A DNA stretch of 44,946 bases from an uncultured Alphaproteobacteria bacterium (GTDB lineage: Bacteria; Pseudomonadota; Alphaproteobacteria; UBA7887): assembly GCA_902562525.1 (NCBI GenBank), contig CACETT010000006.1:1-44946 (forward strand). The letters are read 5' to 3'. Numbering within the stretch: the stretch's first letter is position 1; every line of letters begins with the position of its first letter. The notes under the pieces were generated by a model. That model was not told the origin of the DNA. It saw nothing but the letters and a program-made list of their open reading frames with translations, and did not search any database. The translations under genes and the position numbers were made by a program. Shown piece by piece: positions 1 through 8,721 of this stretch.

Positions 1-228
1 CGTTTTGTTAGATGATGGCATGACCCTTCTTTCTGGGGTTCGTATCCGCATGTATTGTACCTATATCAGAGAGAGATTCTAGTACTGTCGGACGAGATCG
101 TAAAGGAACTCTCTATAAAAGGGCTGTGTTATTATATTGGTGGAAGTGACAAACCCATTACAATCTCTTGGGCTCATACTGAGAGGATTATTGCTATTAT
201 AGATAACGCCAAACAAAAACCGACTCCG
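1..228. other. left-edge region upstream of mutS, no gene recognised
   Basis: This stretch precedes the mutS ATG at 229. One plus-strand frame is open from base 2 to a TAG at 80-82 and could be the last codons of an upstream gene cut by the window edge, but the roughly 26 residues match nothing I recognise. The mutS frame stays open upstream to a TTG at 55, so an N-terminal extension of MutS is formally possible. I see no Shine-Dalgarno sequence or clear promoter here. Confidence 0.4.
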
Positions 229-2841
229 ATGATGGCTCAATATTGGGCAATAAAACAGGAGCATGAAGACTGCCTGTTGTTTTATCGGATGGGAGATTTT
301 TATGAATTGTTTTTTGAAGACGCCGTGTTGGCAGCGTCTGCCCTCGATATAGCTTTGACAAAACGTGGTCAGCACGAGGGTGTAGATGTACCCATGTGTG
401 GGGTCCCAGTGCATAGCCACGAGGCCTACCTACAAAAACTAATAAAGGGTGGCCATCGGGTTGCTATCTGCGAGCAGTTGGAAAGCCCTATAGACGCGCG
501 AAAACGGGGTTACAAGGCCTTGGTAAAAAGGGATGTGGTGAGGATTATTACTCCAGGAACGTTGACGGAGGAAGGTCTTTTAGATGCCCGCTCAAATAAT
601 CACCTGGCGGCTGTTGGCGCGGTGGGGCCAGACATTGGGTTGGCTTGGATTGATATTTCTACAGGAAGCTTTTTTTGCTCTGCTCCAGCCTTGGAAGATC
701 TAGGCTCTGCAATAGCCCAAATAGCGCCCGGGGAGTTGTTGGTACCGGAGTCTGCTAGTCAGGAGGGAATGCTTGCTCAGGTTCTTGCAGAATGGAAGTC
801 TATCTTGACGTTTCTGCCACAATCTCGTTTCGGTAGCCACGGTGGTGAGGCCCGTCTGAAGGAAGCGTTCGCCGTCCTGGCTCTCGAGGGATTTGGAATT
901 TTCGGGCGCGCGGAGTTGGGGGCTTGTGGTGCACTTCTTGAATATGTGCGACTAACCCAGAAAGGTCAATTGCCTCACCTATCTCCTCCTAGGAAACAAA
1001 ATGCAGACGCCGTTATGGCAATAGACTCAGCAACCAGGCGGAGCTTGGAGATTGTAGTATCCCTAGATGGTAGCCGGGAAAAAAGCTTGCTGGGGGCCGT
1101 TGACTTTACTTGTAGCGCTTCTGGAGCGCGGCTGCTTGCAGCGCGATTGATGGCGCCTGTCACTGATCCGAACCTAATAACCGAACGTTTGGATGAAGTT
1201 GCTTGTTTGGTCGACGGTAGCCCTATGCGGTCGGAACTACGTAAGCTTTTGCGGAGTTGCCCGGATTTAGAACGAGCCTTAGCACGACTCAGCTTGGATC
1301 GGGGGGGGCCTCGCGATTTGTTGGTAGTTAAGAATGTCATTGTCGTAGGTAGCCGGATTCATGCGCTTCTTTCTGCGGGGGAGATAGCTAAGACAGGGGA
1401 CTTAATGGAGCGCTATGGCAGATTTTTTCATGCGCACCAAGAAATTTTAGATCTGTTATCGGTCGCTCTTTCTGCTGATTTGCCGCTCTTAGCCAGGGCG
1501 GGAGGCTTTATTGCAGAAGGCTTCTCTGAACGCTTAGACAAGCTCCGCTTAGGGCGTGATGAGAGCAGACGCTTAATCAGGGATCTAGAAAATCGCTACC
1601 GCTTGGAAACAGGATTGTCAGCTCTGAAAATAAAACAGAATAATATTTTAGGTTACTTTATAGAGGTGAGGACGGCACAGGCAGATAATGTTCCCACAAG
1701 CTTTGTGCATCGGCAAACACTCGCAAATTCGGTCCGGTTTACTAGCTTGGAACTGGGTGACTTGGAGAAAATGATTTCGTCATCGGCTTCGGATGCGCTG
1801 GCACTTGAGTTAGAGCTATTTCGAACACTCGTTGAAAAGGTATGTAACGAGCGGCTTCCGCTCACCAAAACGGCTGCTGCCCTGGCAGCCTTAGATGTAT
1901 CCGCCGGTTTTGCTCAGTTGGCTGCAGAACGAAACTATGTGCGTCCGGTAGTAGACGATAGTCTACAATTTAATATTGATGGCGGGAGACACCCTGTGGT
2001 TGAAGCTAAGTCGGACATGTCTCAAGGAGATGTAGCTTTCATCCCCAACAGTTGTAATTTAGACTCTGAATGTAGGCTTTGGCTTATTACCGGTCCAAAC
2101 ATGGCAGGTAAGAGCACCTTTTTGCGACAGAATGCTCTTATCGCAGTGTTAGCGCAGACCGGAAGCTTCATTCCTGCAAAAGCCGGGCATATTGGCATCG
2201 TCGATAGATTGTTTAGTAGGGTGGGCGCGGCGGATGATCTTGCCCGTGGCCGATCTACTTTCATGGTAGAGATGATAGAGACAGCAGCTATACTAAATCA
2301 ATCTAGTGAGCGTTCGTTGGTCGTATTGGATGAAATAGGGCGCGGTACGGCCACGTATGATGGCCTGTCTATAGCCTGGGCTGCAGTTGAATACCTCCAC
2401 ACTCACAACAGATGCCGCGCGCTTTTTGCTACACATTTCCACGAGCTTACGGCTTTATCTTCCAGACTTAATTCCCTTGTCTGTTATTATATGCGAGTAA
2501 AGGAATGGAAGGATACGGTCGTTTTCATGTATGAGGTGGCATCTGGGTCAGCAGACCGTTCTTACGGCATACAGGTTGCTCGCTTGGCGGGACTGCCATC
2601 ACGGGTATTAAAGCGTGCTCAGGAGGTGCTGGCCGTACTCGAGCATGAAGAACGAGGCTCAGATCTGACCCTGTCTACGGAAGACCTACCCCTATTTTCC
2701 ATCACTAATGAAGATCCGGATCTTCATTCAGTTGATGCTGTCCGGGAACAATTACAGCAGATTGAGCCAGACAATTTAACCCCACGTGAGGCACTGGATG
2801 CGTTGTACAATCTACGCAGAATAATGGAAGCTGATGAGTAG
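229..2841 (+). CDS. mutS: DNA mismatch repair protein MutS
   Basis: MutS is the mismatch-recognition ATPase that recruits MutL in methyl-directed or nick-directed repair in the cytoplasm. From the ATG at 229 the protein has 870 residues, normal for the family. The mismatch-wedging Phe-x-Glu is at F24-Y25-E26 in the N-terminal domain. The ABC-type ATPase has its Walker A loop at about residue 622 (GPNMAGKST) and its Walker B at about 701 (DEIGRGT). The frame is open upstream to a TTG at 55, but those residues do not look like MutS, whereas the TPMMAQY-type start is typical of alphaproteobacterial homologues; no good ribosome site marks either. The stop overlaps the glnD start by 8 bases, so the two genes are translationally linked. 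Function is secure; only the start is uncertain. Confidence 0.96.
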   Translation: MMAQYWAIKQEHEDCLLFYRMGDFYELFFEDAVLAASALDIALTKRGQHEGVDVPMCGVPVHSHEAYLQKLIKGGHRVAICEQLESPIDARKRGYKALVKRDVVRIITPGTLTEEGLLDARSNNHLAAVGAVGPDIGLAWIDISTGSFFCSAPALEDLGSAIAQIAPGELLVPESASQEGMLAQVLAEWKSILTFLPQSRFGSHGGEARLKEAFAVLALEGFGIFGRAELGACGALLEYVRLTQKGQLPHLSPPRKQNADAVMAIDSATRRSLEIVVSLDGSREKSLLGAVDFTCSASGARLLAARLMAPVTDPNLITERLDEVACLVDGSPMRSELRKLLRSCPDLERALARLSLDRGGPRDLLVVKNVIVVGSRIHALLSAGEIAKTGDLMERYGRFFHAHQEILDLLSVALSADLPLLARAGGFIAEGFSERLDKLRLGRDESRRLIRDLENRYRLETGLSALKIKQNNILGYFIEVRTAQADNVPTSFVHRQTLANSVRFTSLELGDLEKMISSSASDALALELELFRTLVEKVCNERLPLTKTAAALAALDVSAGFAQLAAERNYVRPVVDDSLQFNIDGGRHPVVEAKSDMSQGDVAFIPNSCNLDSECRLWLITGPNMAGKSTFLRQNALIAVLAQTGSFIPAKAGHIGIVDRLFSRVGAADDLARGRSTFMVEMIETAAILNQSSERSLVVLDEIGRGTATYDGLSIAWAAVEYLHTHNRCRALFATHFHELTALSSRLNSLVCYYMRVKEWKDTVVFMYEVASGSADRSYGIQVARLAGLPSRVLKRAQEVLAVLEHEERGSDLTLSTEDLPLFSITNEDPDLHSVDAVREQLQQIEPDNLTPREALDALYNLRRIMEADE

Positions 2842-5602
2842 GCTGCCGTTTAACCAAAGGGCAGTCATCGATAGGCGGCACTTAACATCCGAGCTTTCCG
2901 CACAACTGAAGGGTTTATCTGGATCGACAGAGTATCGAACAGTTCTGCTGGAGCAACTTAGAGAAGGTTTGGATGCTGGCCGGAGTGCTGTGAGAGAGAT
3001 TTTCGCGGATAAATCTGATGGCATTGTGGCGGCGTTAGCCAACAGCTTTTTGATGGATCAGATTATTCGCATCGCCTTTGAACGTGTCGACGGGGAGATC
3101 TTTCCAGCAATAAATCCAACGGTAGCTGACAGACTATCTCTCATCGCAGTTGGGGGCTATGGGCGAGAAGAGATGGCCCCCTTTTCCGACGTCGATCTAT
3201 GTTTTTTGCATCCCTGGAAGTTGACGCCGAGGGGTGAGCAAGTAGTCGAGTACCTATTATATTTACTTTGGGACTTAGGTCTAACAGTAGGTCACGCGAC
3301 TAGATCCTTGGATGAGAGTGTGGCGAGGGCTAGAAAAGATGTGACAATTTGCACCAGTCTCCTTGAAGCACGGCATGTATGCGGAGATCAGTCTCTGTTT
3401 ACAGAATTTATGCGGCGATTCAGGAAAGAGGTGCTGACGAAAGGCGGGGATGAGTTTCTAGCGGCTAAGATGTCCGAACGGACTGATCGACACACCCAGA
3501 TGGGAAAATCGCGCTACGTGCTGGAGCCTAATATAAAAGATGGTAAGGGTGGTTTGCGCGATCTTCATACTCTGTATTGGATTGCAAGATACCTGTACCC
3601 AATACATGAAATAGAGGATCTAGTTTCTCAGGGTGTCCTTAAGCAGGATGAAAAAAAACTTTTTGAGAAATCAAATAAATTTCTATGGACTGTTCGCTTC
3701 CATCTGCACTATCTGGCTTCCCGAAAGGAGGATAGGCTCACTTTCGACCAGCAGGCGCCCGTTGCCGACTTGATGCAGTTTGGGTCCCGTCGCAATGCGA
3801 CTGGTGCGGAACGTTTCATGAAGTACTACTATAGGGTTGCCAAAGATGTGGGAAATCTAACCCGAACGTTCTGCTCTGCGTTAGAGGTTGAACATAGGAA
3901 CGCCACTAGGAAAACAGGCTTCAAAAGCTTTAGGAAGTATAGTGTTGTCTTAGGATTTCAAATATCCAACGGGCGGTTGGATGTGGCCAATGATTTTGAA
4001 TTTGAGCGAAGCCCAATCAAGATATTGGAACTTTTCCGGGAGGCCCAAAAGAATGGGCTAGACATCCATCCAAACGCATTGCGTCTGCTGGGACGCAGCC
4101 TAAAGAGAGTGGATGCCGAGTTGCGTGCCAATGACCGGGCTAATAAGATTTTCTTTGAAGTTCTTACATCGACTATGGAGCCGGCCATCGCCCTTCGGCG
4201 GATGAATGAGAGCGGTGTTTTAGGAAAATTCATACTCGATTTTGGTAGGGTAGTAGCCCAGATGCAGCACGATATGTACCATGTATACACGGTGGACGAA
4301 CACACGATATTTGCCATTGGAATATTGTGGAGCTTGGAGAAAGGTGAGTTATCTGAGCAACTGCCGCTGGTAACGGAGATTGCCAGCGATTTGTTGTCAA
4401 GAAATGTTTTGTATCTAGCACTCTTTCTTCACGATATAGGGAAGGGTAGGGGTGGCAATCACTCCTCAATTGGTGCGAAAATTGCCTTAAAGATGGGGCC
4501 AAGATTTGGACTAAATCACGAAGATACGGAGACTGTTTCCTGGTTGGTAGCAAATCATTTGCTGCTTTCCAACACTGCATTTAAGCGGGATATAGGGGAC
4601 CCAAGGACGGTTAGTGATTTTGTTAGAGAAGTGCAATCGCTTGAAAGGCTTCGGCTTTTGCTAGTGTTGACAGTGGCTGACATCCGAGCTGTGGGACCTA
4701 AGGTATGGAATGGATGGAAGGCGCAACTGATAGAAGGCCTATATAGTGAAGCAGCTGCCGAGCTTAGCGCGGGCAGAACGCGGCTTGATCGCCCCGAACG
4801 TGTTGCTGCGGCCCAGGAAAATTTACGTGAAAGCCTTAGCGATTGGGCTCCGCATGAAGTGGCCGCATACCTTAAACGGGGATATCCGAGTTACTGGTTG
4901 TCCTTTGATACAGAAATCCACACACGGCACGCCAAGTTCATAAAAGAGGCGGATGGCCATGGTAAGCAGTTTGCACTCGATTCATTGGTAGACCCGTTAA
5001 GGTCTGCCACGGAGGTGACAATATATTGTCCCGACCACCATGGATTATTTTCTGGTATTGCTGGAGCGATGGCAGCTAGCGGCGCTACTATAGCGGACGC
5101 GAGGGTTTTTTCGACCACTGATGGGATGGCGTTGGATATATTTTGGATTCAGGGTGTAGATGGCCAGCCGTATGAGCAGACATCGAAGCTTTCTCATACC
5201 ATTGAGGAGACACTTCGCAACGATTTTAAGCCGCAGACCTTGATTGAGAGTAAAAGCGCATTGCGTGACAGGACGAGGGTGCTTCCCGTGGCGCCGCGGG
5301 TTTTGGTAGACAACAATGCAAGCTCTACTTACACAGTTATTGAGGTGAATGCACGAGATCGAGGGGGCTTATTGTATGATGTTACACGAACCCTCAGGGA
5401 GCTACGGCTTTCTATTGGATCGGCGCGGATAACAACATACGGTGTTAGGGCTGTGGATATATTTTATGTTAAGGATATGTTCGGAATGAAGGTGGTTGGA
5501 GACGAGCATATAAAGAACATCAGAGATACTTTGCTGGAAGTATTACTTCCTGAGAAGGTTGGAGGAGAACAACAGGGGCTGCGGAAAAGGGTTCGCTTGT
5601 AG
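2834..5602 (+). CDS. glnD: bifunctional PII uridylyltransferase / uridylyl-removing enzyme GlnD
   Basis: GlnD senses glutamine and adds or removes UMP on PII proteins, setting the nitrogen-assimilation state. All expected domains are present over 922 residues: a nucleotidyltransferase domain with GGYGREE near residue 107 followed by the metal-binding SDVDL; a helical linker; an HD hydrolase domain with LHDIGKG near residue 532; and two C-terminal ACT domains, starting near residues 727 and 834, which bind glutamine. The ATG at 2834 lies inside the end of mutS (8-base overlap). In many alphaproteobacteria murJ follows directly, but here two metabolic genes intervene. Confidence 0.96.
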   Translation: MSRLPFNQRAVIDRRHLTSELSAQLKGLSGSTEYRTVLLEQLREGLDAGRSAVREIFADKSDGIVAALANSFLMDQIIRIAFERVDGEIFPAINPTVADRLSLIAVGGYGREEMAPFSDVDLCFLHPWKLTPRGEQVVEYLLYLLWDLGLTVGHATRSLDESVARARKDVTICTSLLEARHVCGDQSLFTEFMRRFRKEVLTKGGDEFLAAKMSERTDRHTQMGKSRYVLEPNIKDGKGGLRDLHTLYWIARYLYPIHEIEDLVSQGVLKQDEKKLFEKSNKFLWTVRFHLHYLASRKEDRLTFDQQAPVADLMQFGSRRNATGAERFMKYYYRVAKDVGNLTRTFCSALEVEHRNATRKTGFKSFRKYSVVLGFQISNGRLDVANDFEFERSPIKILELFREAQKNGLDIHPNALRLLGRSLKRVDAELRANDRANKIFFEVLTSTMEPAIALRRMNESGVLGKFILDFGRVVAQMQHDMYHVYTVDEHTIFAIGILWSLEKGELSEQLPLVTEIASDLLSRNVLYLALFLHDIGKGRGGNHSSIGAKIALKMGPRFGLNHEDTETVSWLVANHLLLSNTAFKRDIGDPRTVSDFVREVQSLERLRLLLVLTVADIRAVGPKVWNGWKAQLIEGLYSEAAAELSAGRTRLDRPERVAAAQENLRESLSDWAPHEVAAYLKRGYPSYWLSFDTEIHTRHAKFIKEADGHGKQFALDSLVDPLRSATEVTIYCPDHHGLFSGIAGAMAASGATIADARVFSTTDGMALDIFWIQGVDGQPYEQTSKLSHTIEETLRNDFKPQTLIESKSALRDRTRVLPVAPRVLVDNNASSTYTVIEVNARDRGGLLYDVTRTLRELRLSIGSARITTYGVRAVDIFYVKDMFGMKVVGDEHIKNIRDTLLEVLLPEKVGGEQQGLRKRVRL

Positions 5603-5632
5603 CGTGTTGACTATTGAAAGAGGGAGGTCGAG

Positions 5633-6868
5633 ATGAAGATAACGGGTATTGAAGATCTACACTGTGATGCAGGATGGCGAAATTTTTCCTTCCTGAAAAT
5701 CATGACAGATGAAGGTGTAGTAGGGTATTCGGAGTACAATGAAGGCTACGGATCCAAAGGCCTGACTGGTGTCATTAGGCCACTTGCTGAAAGTTTGATT
5801 GGAACGGACCCCCGAGCAGTTGGGAGAATTAGTGCGAGCCTTTATGGACAGACCCGACAGGCGCCTGGCGGGCTGATCTCCCAAGCTATTGCGGCGATAG
5901 AAAACGCATTGGTAGATATCAAGGCAAAAGCGCTCGGTATTCCGGTTTATGAGATGTTGGGAGGGGCTGTTAGGGATGAGATCGAGTTATATTGGTCGCA
6001 TTGTGGCACTTACCGACTACACCACCATGAAATTTTGGGCGTCAAACAGCTTAACTCCCTAGAGGGTTGCCGGGAGATGGGGAGAGAGGTTGCCGATGCA
6101 GGGTTTCGCGCCCTGAAGACCAACATGTTTTTGTTTGAAGAGGAGGGACCTCAGCGCGTTCGCGGACCAGAGGTGTATATGCCAGGATTTTCAGCTGGAG
6201 GACCCTCCGATACTCTCAGGCATACTGGGTTATGGGATCTCGCTTTAAACCCGGACGATAGGGTAAAAAAAGCGGTGAGAAATCAGATTCTTGCGCTACA
6301 AGAGGGAGCGGGCCCGGGAGTTAAGGTCCATTTGGACATTAACTTCAACTTCAAAACCGAGGGCTATCTTGGGATGGTCCATGAGCTTGATGATCTCGGT
6401 CTTCAGTGGTTTGAAATTGACACGTATAACCCCACAGCCCTAAGGGATATTCGAAGATCATGTAAGACACCGATAGCATCCTGTGAATCTTTGTACGGCC
6501 GCCGGCAGTACAGGCCGTTCTTTGAACAACACTCTGTCGATGTTGCGATAATTGATGTGCCATGGAATGGTATCCTCGAGTCTGTGAAAATTGCGGCCAT
6601 GGCTGAACCGTATGAGATTAATGTTGCGCCACACAATTTTTATGGACACCTGTCGACGCTAATGAGCGCCCATTTTTGTGCAGTTCTTCCGCACTTGCGA
6701 ATAATGGAGATAGACCCAGACGATGTGCCTTGGAAGGATGACCTGGTTACAGTGCCTCCCGTAATTGAGAACGGCGTTTTGAAATTGCCAACCGGGCCCG
6801 GGTGGGGTGCGGACCCCGACGAAGATGCTATTCGGGCCCATCCGCCTAAAGGCGGGTGGCGTGGATAA
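5633..6868 (+). CDS. enolase-superfamily enzyme, mandelate racemase/galactonate dehydratase-like, substrate unknown
   Basis: This is a 411-residue member of the enolase superfamily, whose enzymes abstract the proton alpha to a carboxylate. The N-terminal capping domain is followed by a barrel with metal-ligand candidates D225, E251 and E275, a strand-2 lysine K162 in the order K-T-N, and a D298/H324 pair (APHNFYG). K-x-N instead of K-x-K resembles galactonate dehydratases, but the second histidine of that group (Asp-x-His) is Asn here (D225-I-N227), and E251 sits in FEID rather than EEP. About 45 residues between K162 and D225 look like an insertion. A strong GGGAGG ribosome site precedes the ATG. 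It is probably co-transcribed with the amidohydrolase 31 bases downstream. An acid-sugar dehydratase or a racemase is possible; substrate not inferable. Confidence 0.85.
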   Translation: MKITGIEDLHCDAGWRNFSFLKIMTDEGVVGYSEYNEGYGSKGLTGVIRPLAESLIGTDPRAVGRISASLYGQTRQAPGGLISQAIAAIENALVDIKAKALGIPVYEMLGGAVRDEIELYWSHCGTYRLHHHEILGVKQLNSLEGCREMGREVADAGFRALKTNMFLFEEEGPQRVRGPEVYMPGFSAGGPSDTLRHTGLWDLALNPDDRVKKAVRNQILALQEGAGPGVKVHLDINFNFKTEGYLGMVHELDDLGLQWFEIDTYNPTALRDIRRSCKTPIASCESLYGRRQYRPFFEQHSVDVAIIDVPWNGILESVKIAAMAEPYEINVAPHNFYGHLSTLMSAHFCAVLPHLRIMEIDPDDVPWKDDLVTVPPVIENGVLKLPTGPGWGADPDEDAIRAHPPKGGWRG

Positions 6869-6899
6869 AGGTTATTTTGATTTTTATTTAGGGTAAGCA

Positions 6900-8612
6900 A
6901 TGCATGATATTGTGATACGGAACGGCACGGTGGTGGATGGGACAGGAAGCTCCAGGTACGTGGCGGATCTGGCTGTCCACAACGGGCTAATTAGTGCTGT
7001 CGGGAATGAAATATCTGCCGGTAGACGGGAAATTGATGCGGAGGGTCTCATGGTCCTGCCTGGCTGGGTAGATATTCATACTCATTACGACGGGCAAGCG
7101 ACTTGGGATCCTTATATGACCCCCTCTTCCTGGCACGGTGTTACAACGACAGTGTTCGGCAACTGTGGCGTAGGTTTTGCCCCAGTTAGGCCAGGTTCGC
7201 AGAGCTACCTAATCAATCTAATGGAAGGTGTGGAAGATATTCCAGGTACCGTCTTGTCAGATGGAATCGACTTCAACTGGGAGAGTTTCCCCGAATACCT
7301 GGATGTACTTGGGTCGACAAAACGGGTCATGAACGTGGGGGCACAGGTGCCGCATGGCGCGTTGCGCTTTTATGTGATGGGAGACAGGGGAGCGGATCAC
7401 GGTGAAGTTCCAACGGAAGATGAAATCGCGGAAATGGCTCACTTGCTCGAAGATAGTCTAAGGGCAGGGGCCCTAGGTTTTTCCACATCCCGTACCGTAA
7501 AACACAAGGCTGCGGATGGAAGTCCCACTCCCAGCTTGAGTGCTGAGGATATAGAGCTTGCGGGTTTGGCCCAAGCCATGCGGCGCGCGGGCACAGGTGT
7601 ATTTGAGTGTAATTCCGATTTAGGTCCGGGAGAATTTCTGGCATTACGGAAATTCGCCGAACTGTCGGGGCGCCCGCTCTCTGTTCTGTTGCTGCAGGTG
7701 GATACTCAGCCAGAGCTTTGGCGCCAAACACTGAAGCAAATTCAGGAAGCTAATGCTGATGGCCTGAGGGTGAATGGCCAGGTTGGGTGCAGACCTATAG
7801 GAATTTTGATGGGCTTGGAGACCAGTATCCATCCGTTTTCTAGTCACCCAAGTTGGCAGGCTTTAGAGTCCCTGTCGCCGATGGAACGGGTAACTAAAAT
7901 AAAGGAAGACGTTAGTTTGCGACGTTCGTTGGTAAAGGTGCGCCCAGACGATGGGCATACTAAATGGATGGCCCAGGCTTTAGATAAATCTTTTGAATTA
8001 TCAAATCCCCCTGATTACGAACCACATCCTTCGCAGACCATAACACGTCGGGCAGAACGCACTGGCCAAGATAGGTGGGGTCTCGCATTAGACATTCTTT
8101 TGCAAGGAGATGGGAAAGGTTTTTTGCTCTTTCCTTTTGAGAATTATTCGGGTGGCAGCCTAGAGGTGGTCCGGGAAATGCTGGTGGATGAAAATACGAT
8201 ATGTGGGCTAGGGGATGCGGGTGCCCACGTGGCTACAATATGTGATGCGAGCTATCCTACTTTTCTGCTTACCCACTGGGCACGAGATCGAAAGCGTGGA
8301 GAAGGCGTAAGTTTAGAAGCCTTGGTGGCAAAACAAACCGGAAAGACGGCCGCATCTTATGGATTATTGGATAGGGGGATCTTGGCTCCCGGATATAGGG
8401 CCGACATCAATCTTGTTGATTTCTCTTCCTTAAGTGTGACCAGACCAGAGCTGGTCTATGACCTGCCTTCTGGTGGCAAAAGATTTATTCAACGGGCCGT
8501 TGGTTACGAACGGACTTTCGTTGGTGGAATAGAGGTGATGTGTGCTGGCGAGCATACTGGAGAATTTCCCGGACAGCTCGTGAGAGGTGAACAAAGGCGG
8601 CCTAAGCTGTAG
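6900..8612 (+). CDS. amidohydrolase of the N-acyl-D-amino-acid deacylase family (COG3653), divergent
   Basis: This 570-residue metal-dependent amidohydrolase opens with the small beta domain typical of D-aminoacylases and dihydroorotase-like enzymes. It shows the HxH metal pair (H60, H62 in IHTHYDGQ), the bridging-type cysteine C89 in FGNCG and a late aspartate in GDAGAHV near residue 440. Classical D-aminoacylases carry two further ligands, in THxR and SHLK segments; the corresponding stretches here read FECNSD (about 235) and LLLQVD (about 264), with no histidine. The fold is secure, the substrate is not: deacylation of an N-acyl-D-amino acid is the family default. It follows the enolase-family gene closely and is likely in the same operon. 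Confidence 0.85.
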   Translation: MHDIVIRNGTVVDGTGSSRYVADLAVHNGLISAVGNEISAGRREIDAEGLMVLPGWVDIHTHYDGQATWDPYMTPSSWHGVTTTVFGNCGVGFAPVRPGSQSYLINLMEGVEDIPGTVLSDGIDFNWESFPEYLDVLGSTKRVMNVGAQVPHGALRFYVMGDRGADHGEVPTEDEIAEMAHLLEDSLRAGALGFSTSRTVKHKAADGSPTPSLSAEDIELAGLAQAMRRAGTGVFECNSDLGPGEFLALRKFAELSGRPLSVLLLQVDTQPELWRQTLKQIQEANADGLRVNGQVGCRPIGILMGLETSIHPFSSHPSWQALESLSPMERVTKIKEDVSLRRSLVKVRPDDGHTKWMAQALDKSFELSNPPDYEPHPSQTITRRAERTGQDRWGLALDILLQGDGKGFLLFPFENYSGGSLEVVREMLVDENTICGLGDAGAHVATICDASYPTFLLTHWARDRKRGEGVSLEALVAKQTGKTAASYGLLDRGILAPGYRADINLVDFSSLSVTRPELVYDLPSGGKRFIQRAVGYERTFVGGIEVMCAGEHTGEFPGQLVRGEQRRPKL

Positions 8613-8721
8613 CGGGGGCGAAGAGGCACAATCGTTAGTGCGGAGATTTTTGCGCGTGGCCGCTAGTTAGCCTCTGTTGATAAAGACGTGCAGAAGTGCC
8701 GTGCAAAACCTGAGGATACGG

